The notes beneath the pieces are model-generated. The model ran no database searches and was not told the origin of the DNA. It saw nothing but the letters and a program-made list of their open reading frames with translations. A program made the translations under genes and the position numbers. 64,000 nt of DNA from an uncultured Draconibacterium sp. (GTDB taxonomy: Bacteria; Bacteroidota; Bacteroidia; Bacteroidales; Prolixibacteraceae): positions 439,001 to 503,000 of the forward strand of contig NZ_OY776411.1 in NCBI RefSeq assembly GCF_963675585.1. Reading direction: 5' to 3'. Numbering within the stretch: position 1 is the first letter of the stretch; each line of letters starts with the position of its first letter. Shown in pieces: positions 1-8,109 of the stretch.

Positions 1-743
1 CAAAGGAAAATGGTTTTATTCCTGAATTGCCCGTTGAAACTCCCGATCTGATTTTCTTGTGCTACCCAAATAATCCAACCGGAACTGTTGCATCAAAAGA
101 AGAGCTGAAAAAATGGGTGGATTATGCCACTGAAAAAAATGCCATTATTTTATACGATGCTGCTTACGAAGCATTTATTACTGAAGATGGAATTCCGCGT
201 TCAATTTACGAAATTGAAGGAGCCAAAAAAGTAGCCATCGAATTCCGAAGTTTTTCGAAAACAGCCGGTTTTACAGGTACACGTTGCGCTACAACAGTTA
301 TTCCTAACGAATTGGTAGCCTATGATTCTGCAGGCAAAGCGCATTCGGTAAAAGCACTTTGGAACCGCCGCCAGTCTACCAAATTCAACGGAGTTTCGTA
401 CCCGGTGCAAAAAGCTGCTGCAGCCATTTATACCGAAGAAGGTAAAAAAGAGGTTGCTGAAGTTATTTCGTACTACCTTGAAAATGCAAAAATAATGCGC
501 GCCAGCTTAGCAGAAATTGGTTACGAAGTTTATGGCGGAGTAAATGCACCTTATGTTTGGGTGAGAACAAAAAACGATACAACTTCGTGGGACTTTTTCG
601 ACAAAGTACTTAACGAAGCCAATGTGGTAGGAACTCCCGGTTCAGGTTTTGGACCTGCAGGCGAAGGCTATTTCCGCTTTTCAGCTTTTGCAGATCGCGA
701 AAATGTGCTTGAAGCAATGGAACGAATTAAAAATTTGAGCTAA
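1..743 (+). CDS. dapL: LL-diaminopimelate aminotransferase, 3' part (start outside window)
   Basis: The frame is open from base 3, so the gene begins upstream of the window; about 247 C-terminal residues are visible out of roughly 400 in the family. It is a PLP-dependent class I/II aminotransferase. An NNPTGT motif and an SFSK motif (probable Schiff-base lysine) followed by GFTGTR are visible. The context around SFSK and the phrase YPNNPTGTV match DapL, which converts tetrahydrodipicolinate and glutamate to LL-diaminopimelate in one step and bypasses the succinylase route. The last step, lysA, is at 60912-62177 in this window. The stop is followed by a palindromic repeat that probably also ends transcription. 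Confidence 0.9.
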   Translation, partial: KENGFIPELPVETPDLIFLCYPNNPTGTVASKEELKKWVDYATEKNAIILYDAAYEAFITEDGIPRSIYEIEGAKKVAIEFRSFSKTAGFTGTRCATTVIPNELVAYDSAGKAHSVKALWNRRQSTKFNGVSYPVQKAAAAIYTEEGKKEVAEVISYYLENAKIMRASLAEIGYEVYGGVNAPYVWVRTKNDTTSWDFFDKVLNEANVVGTPGSGFGPAGEGYFRFSAFADRENVLEAMERIKNLS

Positions 744-760
744 GAGAATAACAGTATTTA

Positions 761-890
761 GGGGCTGTCTTAAAGGTAATCTAATACGTCATTCTGAACT
801 TGTTTCAGAATCTTCATATACGAATAAAAAAGACCCTGAAATAACTTCAGGGTGACGTTTCAGGGCAACTGATTTACTTTTGAGACAGCC
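761..890. repeat. MITE-like/REP-like palindromic element
   Basis: The ends are imperfect inverted repeats: GGCTGTCTTAAAGGTAATC on the left, and on the right GGCTGTCTCAAAAGTAAATC read on the minus strand. Inside lie two hairpins, 791-811 (ATTCTGAA/TTCAGAAT) and 833-853 (ACCCTGAA/TTCAGGGT), bracketed by CGTCA at 787 and TGACG at 853. No coding capacity is visible. Termini of the GGCTGTCTCAAAA type are known from Bacteroidota transposons, so a non-autonomous element is a reasonable reading. A T-run follows the right end, so the element may also serve as a terminator between the convergent dapL and hydrolase genes. Confidence 0.65.
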
Positions 891-901
891 TTTTTTTGTG
901 C

Positions 902-2782
902 TTAATTCAGCACCGGTAAAATTATTTTCGAAGCCTTATTTTTTTCGTGATAAATCTTGATTTCGCTTTTGACAAAATCAGTTTCATTACAATGATAAAT
1001 ATCTACAAATTGTTGTGGATTGCGATCAACCAGCGGAAACCAGCTACTTTGCACCTGTACCATAATCCGATGCCCGGTTTTAAAACAGTGCGCAATTGAA
1101 GGTAATTCGAATTTTACTTCATCAACCTGCCCGGGCACAAAAGCAGCAGGTTTTTCAAAACTGTTTCGGTAACGGCCTCTAAAAACTTCACCTCTTACCA
1201 ACATCTGATACGCACCCATTGGGTATGTATTTTCGCTATCGTTACTGGTTTCTTCATAACTAAAGTCATCGGGAAATACGTCAATAATTTTTACCACAAA
1301 ATCAGCATCAGTAGTCGAAATGCTCGTTACAATATCGGCAATAACATTGCCGGTAACCGTCACATCTTCTTTTAAAATATCGGTTTGAAAAACCAAAACA
1401 TCAGGTCGGCGTGCTGCAAAACGCTGGTCGTTCGACATGTATTCGCGGGTGCGGTTTAAATGTACATTTTCTTCGTACGGAACCGGTTTAGCCGGATCGC
1501 TGATGTATGAACTAAAACTATTTTCAAGGTTTGGCTCAGTGTCTGTCAACTTCCCATCGGCCTGCAAAAACATTGTTTTATCCACCTTGTTTTTTGGTGG
1601 CCATTGTGTAAACGATTTCCATTCATCTGCTCCTGTAATATAAATATTGGCTTCAGCGATTTGCGAAACATCACCTTTTCCTTTCAAAAAATAATTAAAG
1701 AAAGGAATCTCAAAATTTTGCTGAAAATACAAACTGGTATTTGTTGGAAACTGAATATTTCCATGATGAGTCCCGTCGTTTGCAGCCCATTGTCCGTGTG
1801 ACCATGGTCCCTCAACAATTGCATTAAATTCTTTCCCCGGATTATTCTCTTCTGCCCCTTTGTAGGCATTCCACGCACCCCAGCAATCTTCTGCATCAAA
1901 TAAACCGCCAACCCACAACATAGCTGGGTTCAAATTTTTGGTTGCATTTCGCGCATCACGGGCCTGCCACCAATCATCGTAATCGGGGTGCTCCATCATT
2001 TCGCTCCAAAAAGCAATGGTGTCACCGGTTAACTTTGTTAGATTTTTTAAACTCCCTTGCTCCAGGTAATATTTATAATTATCATGAACCGAAAAACCAA
2101 TAGAAGCAGTATGTTCGGTGGTTGGTTTGGGATGAGGAGCTCCAAATCCCCATCCAACAGCTGAATAAAAATTAAAGGCATCCATTTGAAAAAAGGCACC
2201 GTTGTGATGAAAATCGTCGCCAATAAACCAGTTGGTGACAGGTGCCTGCGGGCTCACCGCTTTTATTGCCGGATGACTACTGGCTGCTGCCATAGTTGAA
2301 TAAAATCCGGGATAGGAAATACCAAAAACACCTACATTCCCATTGTTGCCGGAAATATTTTTAAGCAACCATTCAACAGTATCGTATGTATCACTTGCTT
2401 CATCTATTTCCTTTCCTTTTTTAGCTGCATTAAACGGGCGAACATCTTCAAACTGCCCTTCACTCATATATTTTCCACGCACATCCTGAATCACAACAAT
2501 ATATCCTTCCTTAAAATACTCCTTCCGGTAATTGTTCCAGTAAGCACTAAAATTTTTTTCTCCATAAGGTGAGCACGAATAAGGTGTACGGGTAAGTAAA
2601 AACGGATGGGTTTCTTTGCTACTCTTTGGAATGTAAAGCGAAGTAAAAAGTTTCACGCCATCGCGCATTGTAATGTAGACTTCTTTTTTCGTGTAATTCT
2701 TTCTTATCCAGGTTGAATCGACTTCAGCTGCATTTGAATAAATACCAACAAGAATAAAGAACAATAGGAGTATTTTTTTCAT
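902..2782 (-). CDS. Secreted CocE/NonD family alpha/beta-hydrolase (X-Pro dipeptidyl-peptidase S15 type)
   Basis: 626 residues. The N-terminus (MKKILLLFFILVGIYSNA) is a Sec signal peptide with likely cleavage after NAA, so the enzyme should be periplasmic or exported. The S15/CocE fold is shown by RDGVKL near residue 40, QDVRGKYMSEG near 99-109, and the nucleophile elbow GISYPG with Ser156; a later FDAEDCWGAW and EGPWSHGQW supply the expected Asp and His. The C-terminal jelly-roll domain (about residues 440-626) is typical. Members cleave acyl-amide or ester bonds, for example X-Pro peptides or glutaryl/cocaine esters; the substrate cannot be read here. It appears to be transcribed alone, since a terminator separates it from the aminotransferase upstream. 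Confidence 0.88.
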   Translation of the reverse strand: MKKILLLFFILVGIYSNAAEVDSTWIRKNYTKKEVYITMRDGVKLFTSLYIPKSSKETHPFLLTRTPYSCSPYGEKNFSAYWNNYRKEYFKEGYIVVIQDVRGKYMSEGQFEDVRPFNAAKKGKEIDEASDTYDTVEWLLKNISGNNGNVGVFGISYPGFYSTMAAASSHPAIKAVSPQAPVTNWFIGDDFHHNGAFFQMDAFNFYSAVGWGFGAPHPKPTTEHTASIGFSVHDNYKYYLEQGSLKNLTKLTGDTIAFWSEMMEHPDYDDWWQARDARNATKNLNPAMLWVGGLFDAEDCWGAWNAYKGAEENNPGKEFNAIVEGPWSHGQWAANDGTHHGNIQFPTNTSLYFQQNFEIPFFNYFLKGKGDVSQIAEANIYITGADEWKSFTQWPPKNKVDKTMFLQADGKLTDTEPNLENSFSSYISDPAKPVPYEENVHLNRTREYMSNDQRFAARRPDVLVFQTDILKEDVTVTGNVIADIVTSISTTDADFVVKIIDVFPDDFSYEETSNDSENTYPMGAYQMLVRGEVFRGRYRNSFEKPAAFVPGQVDEVKFELPSIAHCFKTGHRIMVQVQSSWFPLVDRNPQQFVDIYHCNETDFVKSEIKIYHEKNKASKIILPVLN

Positions 2783-2811
2783 ATCAGAAACCTTATAGTC
2801 AGGAAAAATAA

Positions 2812-2846
2812 ATAAAAAAATCCGGAATGAAAATTCGCTCCGGATT
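2812..2846 (-). terminator. Rho-independent terminator of the aminotransferase gene
   Basis: AATCCGGA (2819-2826) pairs with TCCGGATT (2839-2846). On the minus strand the stem is followed by a seven-base T-run, just past the stop of the gene at 2867-4096. Confidence 0.8.
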
Positions 2847-2866
2847 CTGATTTTATATAAAAATGT

Positions 2867-4096
2867 TTAGTTTTTTTCGTTCACTCTTTCTGTTTGGCGA
2901 ACCTTGCTGCCGGGATAAACTTTTAAAGCTTCTTCCAATATTTTCAAACACACCGCCAAATCTTCTTTCTTTAACACATAGGCAATACGAACCTCATCTT
3001 GCCCGCGGTCGGGAACTGTATAGAAACCTGTTGCCGGAGCTAAAAATATAGTTTTGTTTTCGTATTGAAAATCAGAAAGCAACCACGCACAAAATTTGTC
3101 GGAGTTGTCAACCGGTAAACGGGCAACGGTATAAAAAGCACCCATTGGAATGGGGGAATAAACACCGTTAATCCGATTTAAACCATCAATCAGAAATTTA
3201 CGCCGCTGAACATATTCGTTGTAATTGTTCAACATATATTCAGGATCGGCATCCAATGAAGCTTCGGCTGCAATTTGTCCAATTAATGGCGGACTTAAAC
3301 GCGCCTGGCAAAACTTCATTACATTTCGTTTTACTGCTTCGTTCTTTGTTATTAAGGCTCCAATGCGCAAACCACACTCGCTGTACCGTTTCGACACCGA
3401 ATCAATTAACACAACGTTCTGCTCAATTCCCTCTAAATGAAAAGCAGAAATATAAGGAGCTCCGGTGTAACAAAATTCGCGATACACCTCATCCGAAAAC
3501 AAATACAGATCGTACTTTTTCACCAGGTCGCGAATGGCATTCATTTCCTGCTGCGTATACAAATAACCTGTCGGGTTGTTCGGATTACAAATCATAATCC
3601 CCTTTGTTTTTGGAGTAATCAAACGCTCAAACTCCTCGATTGGCGGCAACGCGAATCCTTCTTCGATGTCGGCGGCAAGCGATTTAATTTTTGCACCTGC
3701 AACAATTGCAAAAGCTTCGTAGTTTGCATAAGCCGGCTCAGGAACAATAATTTCATCTCCCGGATCAAGACAGCTCATAAAAGCAAAAGTAACCGCCTCG
3801 CTTCCTCCCGAAGTAATTATTATGTCTTCGGTTTGCACATCGATGTTGAATTTATGATAATATTTGGCCAGTTTTTGCCTGAACGACAAAATTCCTTCAC
3901 TGGGTGTATATTCTAAAATAAGTCTGTCAATCGACTGAATTGCCGCTATCGCTTCAGGAGGAGTAGGTAAATCGGGCTGCCCGATGTTTAAATGGTACAC
4001 TTTAACTCCCTTTTCTTTAGCTTGTTGTGCTAAAGGAGCTAATTTCCTGATGGGTGAATCAGGCATTATCCTTCCCCGGTCTGATACTGTCGGCAT
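2867..4096 (-). CDS. PLP-dependent class I/II aminotransferase (aspartate aminotransferase-like)
   Basis: 409 residues, fold-type I. NPNNPTG lies at residues 171-177, the SDEVY loop at 201-205, and the Schiff-base lysine is Lys236 in DSVSK, followed by the phosphate/substrate-binding GLRIG (Arg244). It transfers an amino group between an amino acid and a 2-oxo acid in the cytoplasm. The fold places it with aspartate/aromatic-type aminotransferases, but specificity is not evident. The ATG at 4096 was chosen because a good promoter lies just upstream. It is divergent from alanine dehydrogenase, so the pair may link alanine and 2-oxo-acid metabolism; that is inference. Confidence 0.85.
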   Translation of the reverse strand: MPTVSDRGRIMPDSPIRKLAPLAQQAKEKGVKVYHLNIGQPDLPTPPEAIAAIQSIDRLILEYTPSEGILSFRQKLAKYYHKFNIDVQTEDIIITSGGSEAVTFAFMSCLDPGDEIIVPEPAYANYEAFAIVAGAKIKSLAADIEEGFALPPIEEFERLITPKTKGIMICNPNNPTGYLYTQQEMNAIRDLVKKYDLYLFSDEVYREFCYTGAPYISAFHLEGIEQNVVLIDSVSKRYSECGLRIGALITKNEAVKRNVMKFCQARLSPPLIGQIAAEASLDADPEYMLNNYNEYVQRRKFLIDGLNRINGVYSPIPMGAFYTVARLPVDNSDKFCAWLLSDFQYENKTIFLAPATGFYTVPDRGQDEVRIAYVLKKEDLAVCLKILEEALKVYPGSKVRQTERVNEKN

Positions 4097-4122
4097 GTTG
4101 TATAATATAAATTATAAGGGGA

Positions 4123-4151
4123 CAAATATAAGACTATCAATCTGAAATCAA
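4123..4151 (-). promoter_or_regulatory. Bacteroidota-type promoter of the aminotransferase gene
   Basis: On the minus strand TTG (4149-4151), an 18-bp spacer and TATATTTG (4123-4130) match the -33/-7 pattern. The leader would be about 20 nt. Confidence 0.6.
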
Positions 4152-4273
4152 TAATCATAAATTTCAGACAATTTGATATCTTATTGAAAAATTAACTTCC
4201 GAATCATTAATTGGCTGATACAAACACATTTGTCAGGAAAAAGTTTTTTTCACAATCCTTAATTTTTATCATG

Positions 4274-4302
4274 TTTTAGTCTTACAGAGTCGCCTATTTT
4301 TG
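4274..4302 (+). promoter_or_regulatory. Candidate promoter of alanine dehydrogenase
   Basis: TATTTTTG (4295-4302) is a perfect -7 box. The -33 region TTTT (4274-4277) is weaker and 17 bp away. The start codon is 28 nt downstream. Confidence 0.55.
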
Positions 4303-4330
4303 AAGTCAAAACAAACTAATAATTAGAACA

Positions 4331-5443
4331 ATGATAATAGGAGTTCCAAAGGAAATTAAAAACAATGAAAACCGCATCGCCCTTACACCGGCCGGAGCGG
4401 CAGAATTAGTAAAACGCGGACACGATGTGTATGTACAGGCAGGTGGAGGTAATGGAAGTGGGTTCCCCGACGAAGATTACATTTCTGCCGGTGCTCAAAT
4501 TCTTCCTACCATTGAAGACGTTTACGGCATTGCCGAGATGATTGTTAAAGTGAAAGAACCGATTGAACCGGAATACAAACTGATTAAAAAAGGTCAGATT
4601 TTATATACGTATTTCCACTTTGCTTCGGGCGAAGAATTAACACATGCAATGATTGAAAACGGATCGATTTGTTTGGCATACGAAACAGTTGAACTACCGG
4701 ATCGTTCGCTTCCATTATTGGTACCGATGAGTGAGGTTGCCGGCCGTATGTCGGTTCAGGAAGGTGCAAAATACCTTGAAAAAACTTTTGGTGGTTATGG
4801 TGTACTTCTGGGTGGAGTTCCCGGAGTTCTTCCTGCTAAAGTATTAATTATTGGTGGAGGTATTGTTGGAACCGAAGCAGCAAAAATGGCTGCAGGTTTA
4901 GGTGCCGATGTTACCATTATGGATGTATCGTTAAAACGTTTACGTTACCTCGACGATATTATGCCTGCCAATGTAAAAACCATGATGAGCAATGAATTTA
5001 ATATTCGCGAAATGGTTCAAACACACGATGTAATTATTGGTGCAGTGCTTATTCCAGGTGCAAAAGCTCCTCATTTGGTTACCAAAGACATGCTAAAAAT
5101 TATGCGCCCGGGAACAGTTATGGTGGATGTTGCGGTTGATCAGGGTGGTTGTTTCGAAACAACCAAAGCTACAACGCACGCCGAACCTACATTTGTTATC
5201 GACGATGTACTTCATTATTGTGTGGCCAACATGCCGGGTGCAGTACCACGCACTTCAACAATTGCCTTAACAAATGCAACACTTCCTTATGCCATTCAAA
5301 TTGCAGAAAAAGGATGGAAACAGGCTTGTATCGACGACGCTTCGTTGCGTAAAGGCCTAAATGTGGTTGATGGAAAGGTTGTATACAAAGGTGTAGCTGA
5401 AGCATTTGATTTGCCTTACCAGCAAGTTGAAACAGTGCTTTAG
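4331..5443 (+). CDS. ald: Alanine dehydrogenase
   Basis: 370 residues, the usual length. The enzyme interconverts L-alanine + NAD+ + water and pyruvate + ammonia + NADH in the cytoplasm, and can serve alanine use or ammonia assimilation. The active-site residues fall where the family has them: Arg15, Lys75 in VKVKEP, His96 in FHFASG and Asp270 in VDVAVDQGG. The NAD-binding Rossmann loop is IGGGIVG around 174-180. A classic terminator follows. It has its own promoter and is probably monocistronic. Confidence 0.95.
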   Translation: MIIGVPKEIKNNENRIALTPAGAAELVKRGHDVYVQAGGGNGSGFPDEDYISAGAQILPTIEDVYGIAEMIVKVKEPIEPEYKLIKKGQILYTYFHFASGEELTHAMIENGSICLAYETVELPDRSLPLLVPMSEVAGRMSVQEGAKYLEKTFGGYGVLLGGVPGVLPAKVLIIGGGIVGTEAAKMAAGLGADVTIMDVSLKRLRYLDDIMPANVKTMMSNEFNIREMVQTHDVIIGAVLIPGAKAPHLVTKDMLKIMRPGTVMVDVAVDQGGCFETTKATTHAEPTFVIDDVLHYCVANMPGAVPRTSTIALTNATLPYAIQIAEKGWKQACIDDASLRKGLNVVDGKVVYKGVAEAFDLPYQQVETVL

Positions 5444-5463
5444 AACCAACCAAAATAATTCTC

Positions 5464-5497
5464 AGGCCTTCTCTGCAAAACAGGGAAGGCTTTTTTT
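5464..5497 (+). terminator. Rho-independent terminator of ald
   Basis: GCCTTCTCTG pairs with CAGGGAAGGC (one mismatch) around a CAAAA loop, followed by seven T. Confidence 0.85.
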
Positions 5498-5557
5498 ATG
5501 GCTAAAATCATCGATCAATTCGAAATATTGTATATTTAGTTTTCAGTTTACACAAGA

Positions 5558-6370
5558 ATGAACAAAACCAAACAAAAAATTTACGAGATAATATTTGAAG
5601 CTGACACACCAGCAGGCAAACTGTTTGATGTATCGCTGCTGATCGTAATTTTAATTAGTGTTGCTTTGGTTATGCTCGAGAGTGTTGAATCGATCAGAGC
5701 CAGCAACCGCCAGCTTTTGCGAATTCTGGAGTGGATTATCACAGCTATTTTTACCGTTGAATATGTACTTCGGGTAGCCATTGTTAAAAAGCCGTTCCGC
5801 TACATTTTCAGTTTCTACGGAATTATCGATTTGCTATCGGTATTGCCTTCATTTATTGGGCTGGTGGTAGTCGGATCGCACAGTTTGGTTGTTATTCGCA
5901 TACTTCGCTTGCTACGGATATTCAGGATATTAAAGTTAACACGCTACACCCAGGCCGGACGCTCACTCGCCAAAGCACTTTGGGCAAGCCGGGCAAAAAT
6001 AAGTGTATTCATTTTTTTTGTAATTATTCTGGTAATTATTGTTGGCACAGTAATGTACATTGTTGAGGGACCTGAACACGGTTTTACCAGTATTCCGCGC
6101 GGAATATACTGGGCCATTGTAACCCTCACTACGGTTGGTTATGGCGACATAAGTCCGGAAACTCCGCTTGGCCAGTTTTTTGCCAGCATTGTAATGATTA
6201 TGGGTTACGCAATAATTGCTGTTCCAACCGGAATTGTTACTGCCGAAATTATTAATCCCACCATCGAAAAAAACACGCAGGTGTGCCCGCGCTGTCTTCA
6301 TCCAACACACGACGACGATGCTGATTTCTGTAAAAAATGCGGGACAAGAATCAATCCGGAACAAGAATAA
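5558..6370 (+). CDS. Voltage-gated-type potassium channel with C-terminal zinc ribbon
   Basis: 270 residues. Six transmembrane segments can be read: S1 at about 22-41, S2 at 55-73, S3 at 85-103, an arginine-rich S4 at about 112-130 with Arg every third position, S5 at 147-167 and S6 at 206-228. The pore helix and selectivity filter are TTVGYGD (191-197), the potassium-channel signature. After S6 the protein does not carry an RCK/TrkA-N domain but a short C-terminal zinc ribbon with paired cysteines C243/C246 and C258/C261 and an acidic DDD between them. It should sit in the inner membrane and pass K+. It lies alone between ald and thyA. Confidence 0.9.
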   Translation: MNKTKQKIYEIIFEADTPAGKLFDVSLLIVILISVALVMLESVESIRASNRQLLRILEWIITAIFTVEYVLRVAIVKKPFRYIFSFYGIIDLLSVLPSFIGLVVVGSHSLVVIRILRLLRIFRILKLTRYTQAGRSLAKALWASRAKISVFIFFVIILVIIVGTVMYIVEGPEHGFTSIPRGIYWAIVTLTTVGYGDISPETPLGQFFASIVMIMGYAIIAVPTGIVTAEIINPTIEKNTQVCPRCLHPTHDDDADFCKKCGTRINPEQE

Positions 6371-6534
6371 ATCAGCAATTGTTATTTCAGGAAAAGCTAA
6401 AAAACAGTCTCATTTCAACTTCCATTCCAGATTTTTCAATCATTCTTTCATCGAGAAATCAAATCAAGTTAACAACTCTGAACATTTGTGGATATTTATA
6501 TGTATCAATTCAGATACTACATTTTTCAAAACTT

Positions 6535-6542
6535 TATTTTTG
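6535..6542 (+). promoter_or_regulatory. -7 box of the thyA-folA unit
   Basis: TATTTTTG ends 17 nt before the thyA ATG. No clear TTTG is seen at -33, so only the -7 element is supported. The 189-bp gap before thyA shows nothing else. Confidence 0.45.
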
Positions 6543-6559
6543 CAGGAAATTGAGAGATT

Positions 6560-7453
6560 ATGAGGCAGTATTTAGATTTGTTGGAGACCATCCTTGAAAA
6601 AGGAACAGAAAAGGGAGACCGGACAGGAACAGGAACCATCAGCCGTTTTGGGCACCAGATGCGTTTTGATTTAAGCGAGGGATTTCCGGTAGTAACTACA
6701 AAAAAACTGCACCTTAAATCCATCATCCACGAGTTGCTTTGGTTTTTAGCCGGTGATACCAACCTTAGATACCTTGCCCAAAACAATGTTCATATTTGGG
6801 ACGACTGGCCATACCGACGTTATGAAAAAAGTCCGGAATTTAAAGGAGAAACTGTTCGCGAATTTGCTCAGAAGGTAGCTGACGACGAAAAATTTGCGGC
6901 AATTTGGGGCGAACTTGGCCCTGTTTATGGAAAACAATGGCGCGATTTTTCGGGCATCGACCAGATTAAATGGGTGGTTAACGAAATAAAATACCTGCAG
7001 GAAAACAAGGAGAGTGCCAACGGAAGGCGACTTATCGTTTCGGCCTGGAATCCGCCGGAAGTTGAGGAGATGGCTATTGCCGGACTCCCACCTTGCCATA
7101 CGCTTTTTCAGTTTTATGTAAGCGACGGAAAATTATCGTGCCAGCTCTACCAGCGCAGTGCCGATGTGTTTTTGGGGGTACCGTTTAACATTGCTTCGTA
7201 TGCCTTGTTAACGATGATGGTGGCACAGGTAACCGGACTGGAAGCCGGTGATTTTGTGCACAGTTTTGGCGATGTTCATATTTATTCGAATCACATTGAA
7301 CAGGTACAATTACAACTTACACGCGAACCGTACCCGCTTCCAACAATGAAAATAAATCCCGACATCAAGAATATTTTTGATTTTAAATACGAAGATTTTG
7401 AATTGGTGGGATACCAGTCGCACCCGCATATTAAAGGAATAGTTGCTGTTTAA
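6560..7453 (+). CDS. thyA: Thymidylate synthase
   Basis: 297 residues. It makes dTMP from dUMP with methylene-tetrahydrofolate as carbon donor and reductant, producing dihydrofolate. Arg21 of the GDRTGTGT loop, the active-site cysteine in LPPCHT (Cys179), the [13 protein letters not shown] motif (198-210) and HIYSNH near the C-terminus are all present. It is about 30 residues longer than the E. coli enzyme because of an insert around residues 85-120, as in the long ThyA forms. folA follows after a 27-nt gap, so the two enzymes of the dTMP/folate cycle are probably cotranscribed. Confidence 0.96.
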   Translation: MRQYLDLLETILEKGTEKGDRTGTGTISRFGHQMRFDLSEGFPVVTTKKLHLKSIIHELLWFLAGDTNLRYLAQNNVHIWDDWPYRRYEKSPEFKGETVREFAQKVADDEKFAAIWGELGPVYGKQWRDFSGIDQIKWVVNEIKYLQENKESANGRRLIVSAWNPPEVEEMAIAGLPPCHTLFQFYVSDGKLSCQLYQRSADVFLGVPFNIASYALLTMMVAQVTGLEAGDFVHSFGDVHIYSNHIEQVQLQLTREPYPLPTMKINPDIKNIFDFKYEDFELVGYQSHPHIKGIVAV

Positions 7454-7480
7454 TTTTATGTGCCAAAAATCAATACACAA

Positions 7481-7978
7481 ATGACGATTCAAAAAAACAT
7501 TTCCATTATAGTTGCCATAGCAGAGAATTTTGCGATTGGTAAAAACAACGATCTGCTGTTTCATCTTCCGAATGATTTAAAACGTTTTAAGGCAATAACC
7601 AGCGGCCACACCATTATTATGGGCAGAAACACCTTACTCTCGTTGCCCAAGTGGCCCTTGCCCAATCGCCGTCACATTGTAATTACCGACAAACCGGACG
7701 ATGTATTTCCCGGTTGCGAAACCGTTTTTTCGATTGACGAAGCCATTGAAAAAGTGCAATCTGAAGAGGAAGCTTTTATTATTGGTGGTGGAATGATTTA
7801 CAAACAATTCTTTCCCATTGCCGGTAAACTGTATTTAACGCTTGTACATAAACCATTCGATGCCGACGTTTATTTCCCTGAAATTAACTACCCGGAATGG
7901 ACTGAAGCAGCTCGTGAAGATTTTTACGACGACAAGAACGATTTTAACTATTCTTATTTAGATTTGGTTCGAAAATAA
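7481..7978 (+). CDS. folA: Dihydrofolate reductase
   Basis: 165 residues from the ATG at 7481. A GTG at 7460 would add seven residues, but the family normally starts just before the ISIIVAIAEN strand. The enzyme reduces dihydrofolate to tetrahydrofolate with NADPH and closes the cycle opened by ThyA. Visible signatures are AIGKNNDLLFHLPNDLKRFK (active-site Asp in NDLK), IIMGRNT (NADPH binding), and IIGGGMIYKQF. It is directly downstream of thyA and in the same direction. A palindromic repeat lies downstream, before the peptidase gene. Confidence 0.95.
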   Translation: MTIQKNISIIVAIAENFAIGKNNDLLFHLPNDLKRFKAITSGHTIIMGRNTLLSLPKWPLPNRRHIVITDKPDDVFPGCETVFSIDEAIEKVQSEEEAFIIGGGMIYKQFFPIAGKLYLTLVHKPFDADVYFPEINYPEWTEAAREDFYDDKNDFNYSYLDLVRK

Positions 7979-7999
7979 AACCGGAGTTTAGAGTTGATA

Positions 8000-8098
8000 A
8001 CTTTTAACGGCTAAAGCCTCCGTTCAGTAATGGTTTTTTATACAGGGTTTAAACCCTGTGTAATTGAAAACAGGAAAAAACCGGCTTTAGCCTTTAAA
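8000..8098. repeat. Symmetric palindromic intergenic element
   Basis: Arms GGCTAAAGCC (8009-8018) and GGCTTTAGCC (8083-8092) lie about 24 bp on either side of a perfect 18-bp palindrome ACAGGGTTTAAACCCTGT (8042-8059). The flanks TTTTAAC and CTTTAAA extend the inverted repeat. No coding content is seen. It occupies the gap between folA and the peptidase and may be a mobile palindromic unit. Confidence 0.6.
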
Positions 8099-8109
8099 CC
8101 TAAGAACGA

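Noticed and set aside
3437..3916. Plus-strand frame of 159 codons
   Set aside because: Antisense to the aminotransferase, which has all its motifs; a shadow frame.
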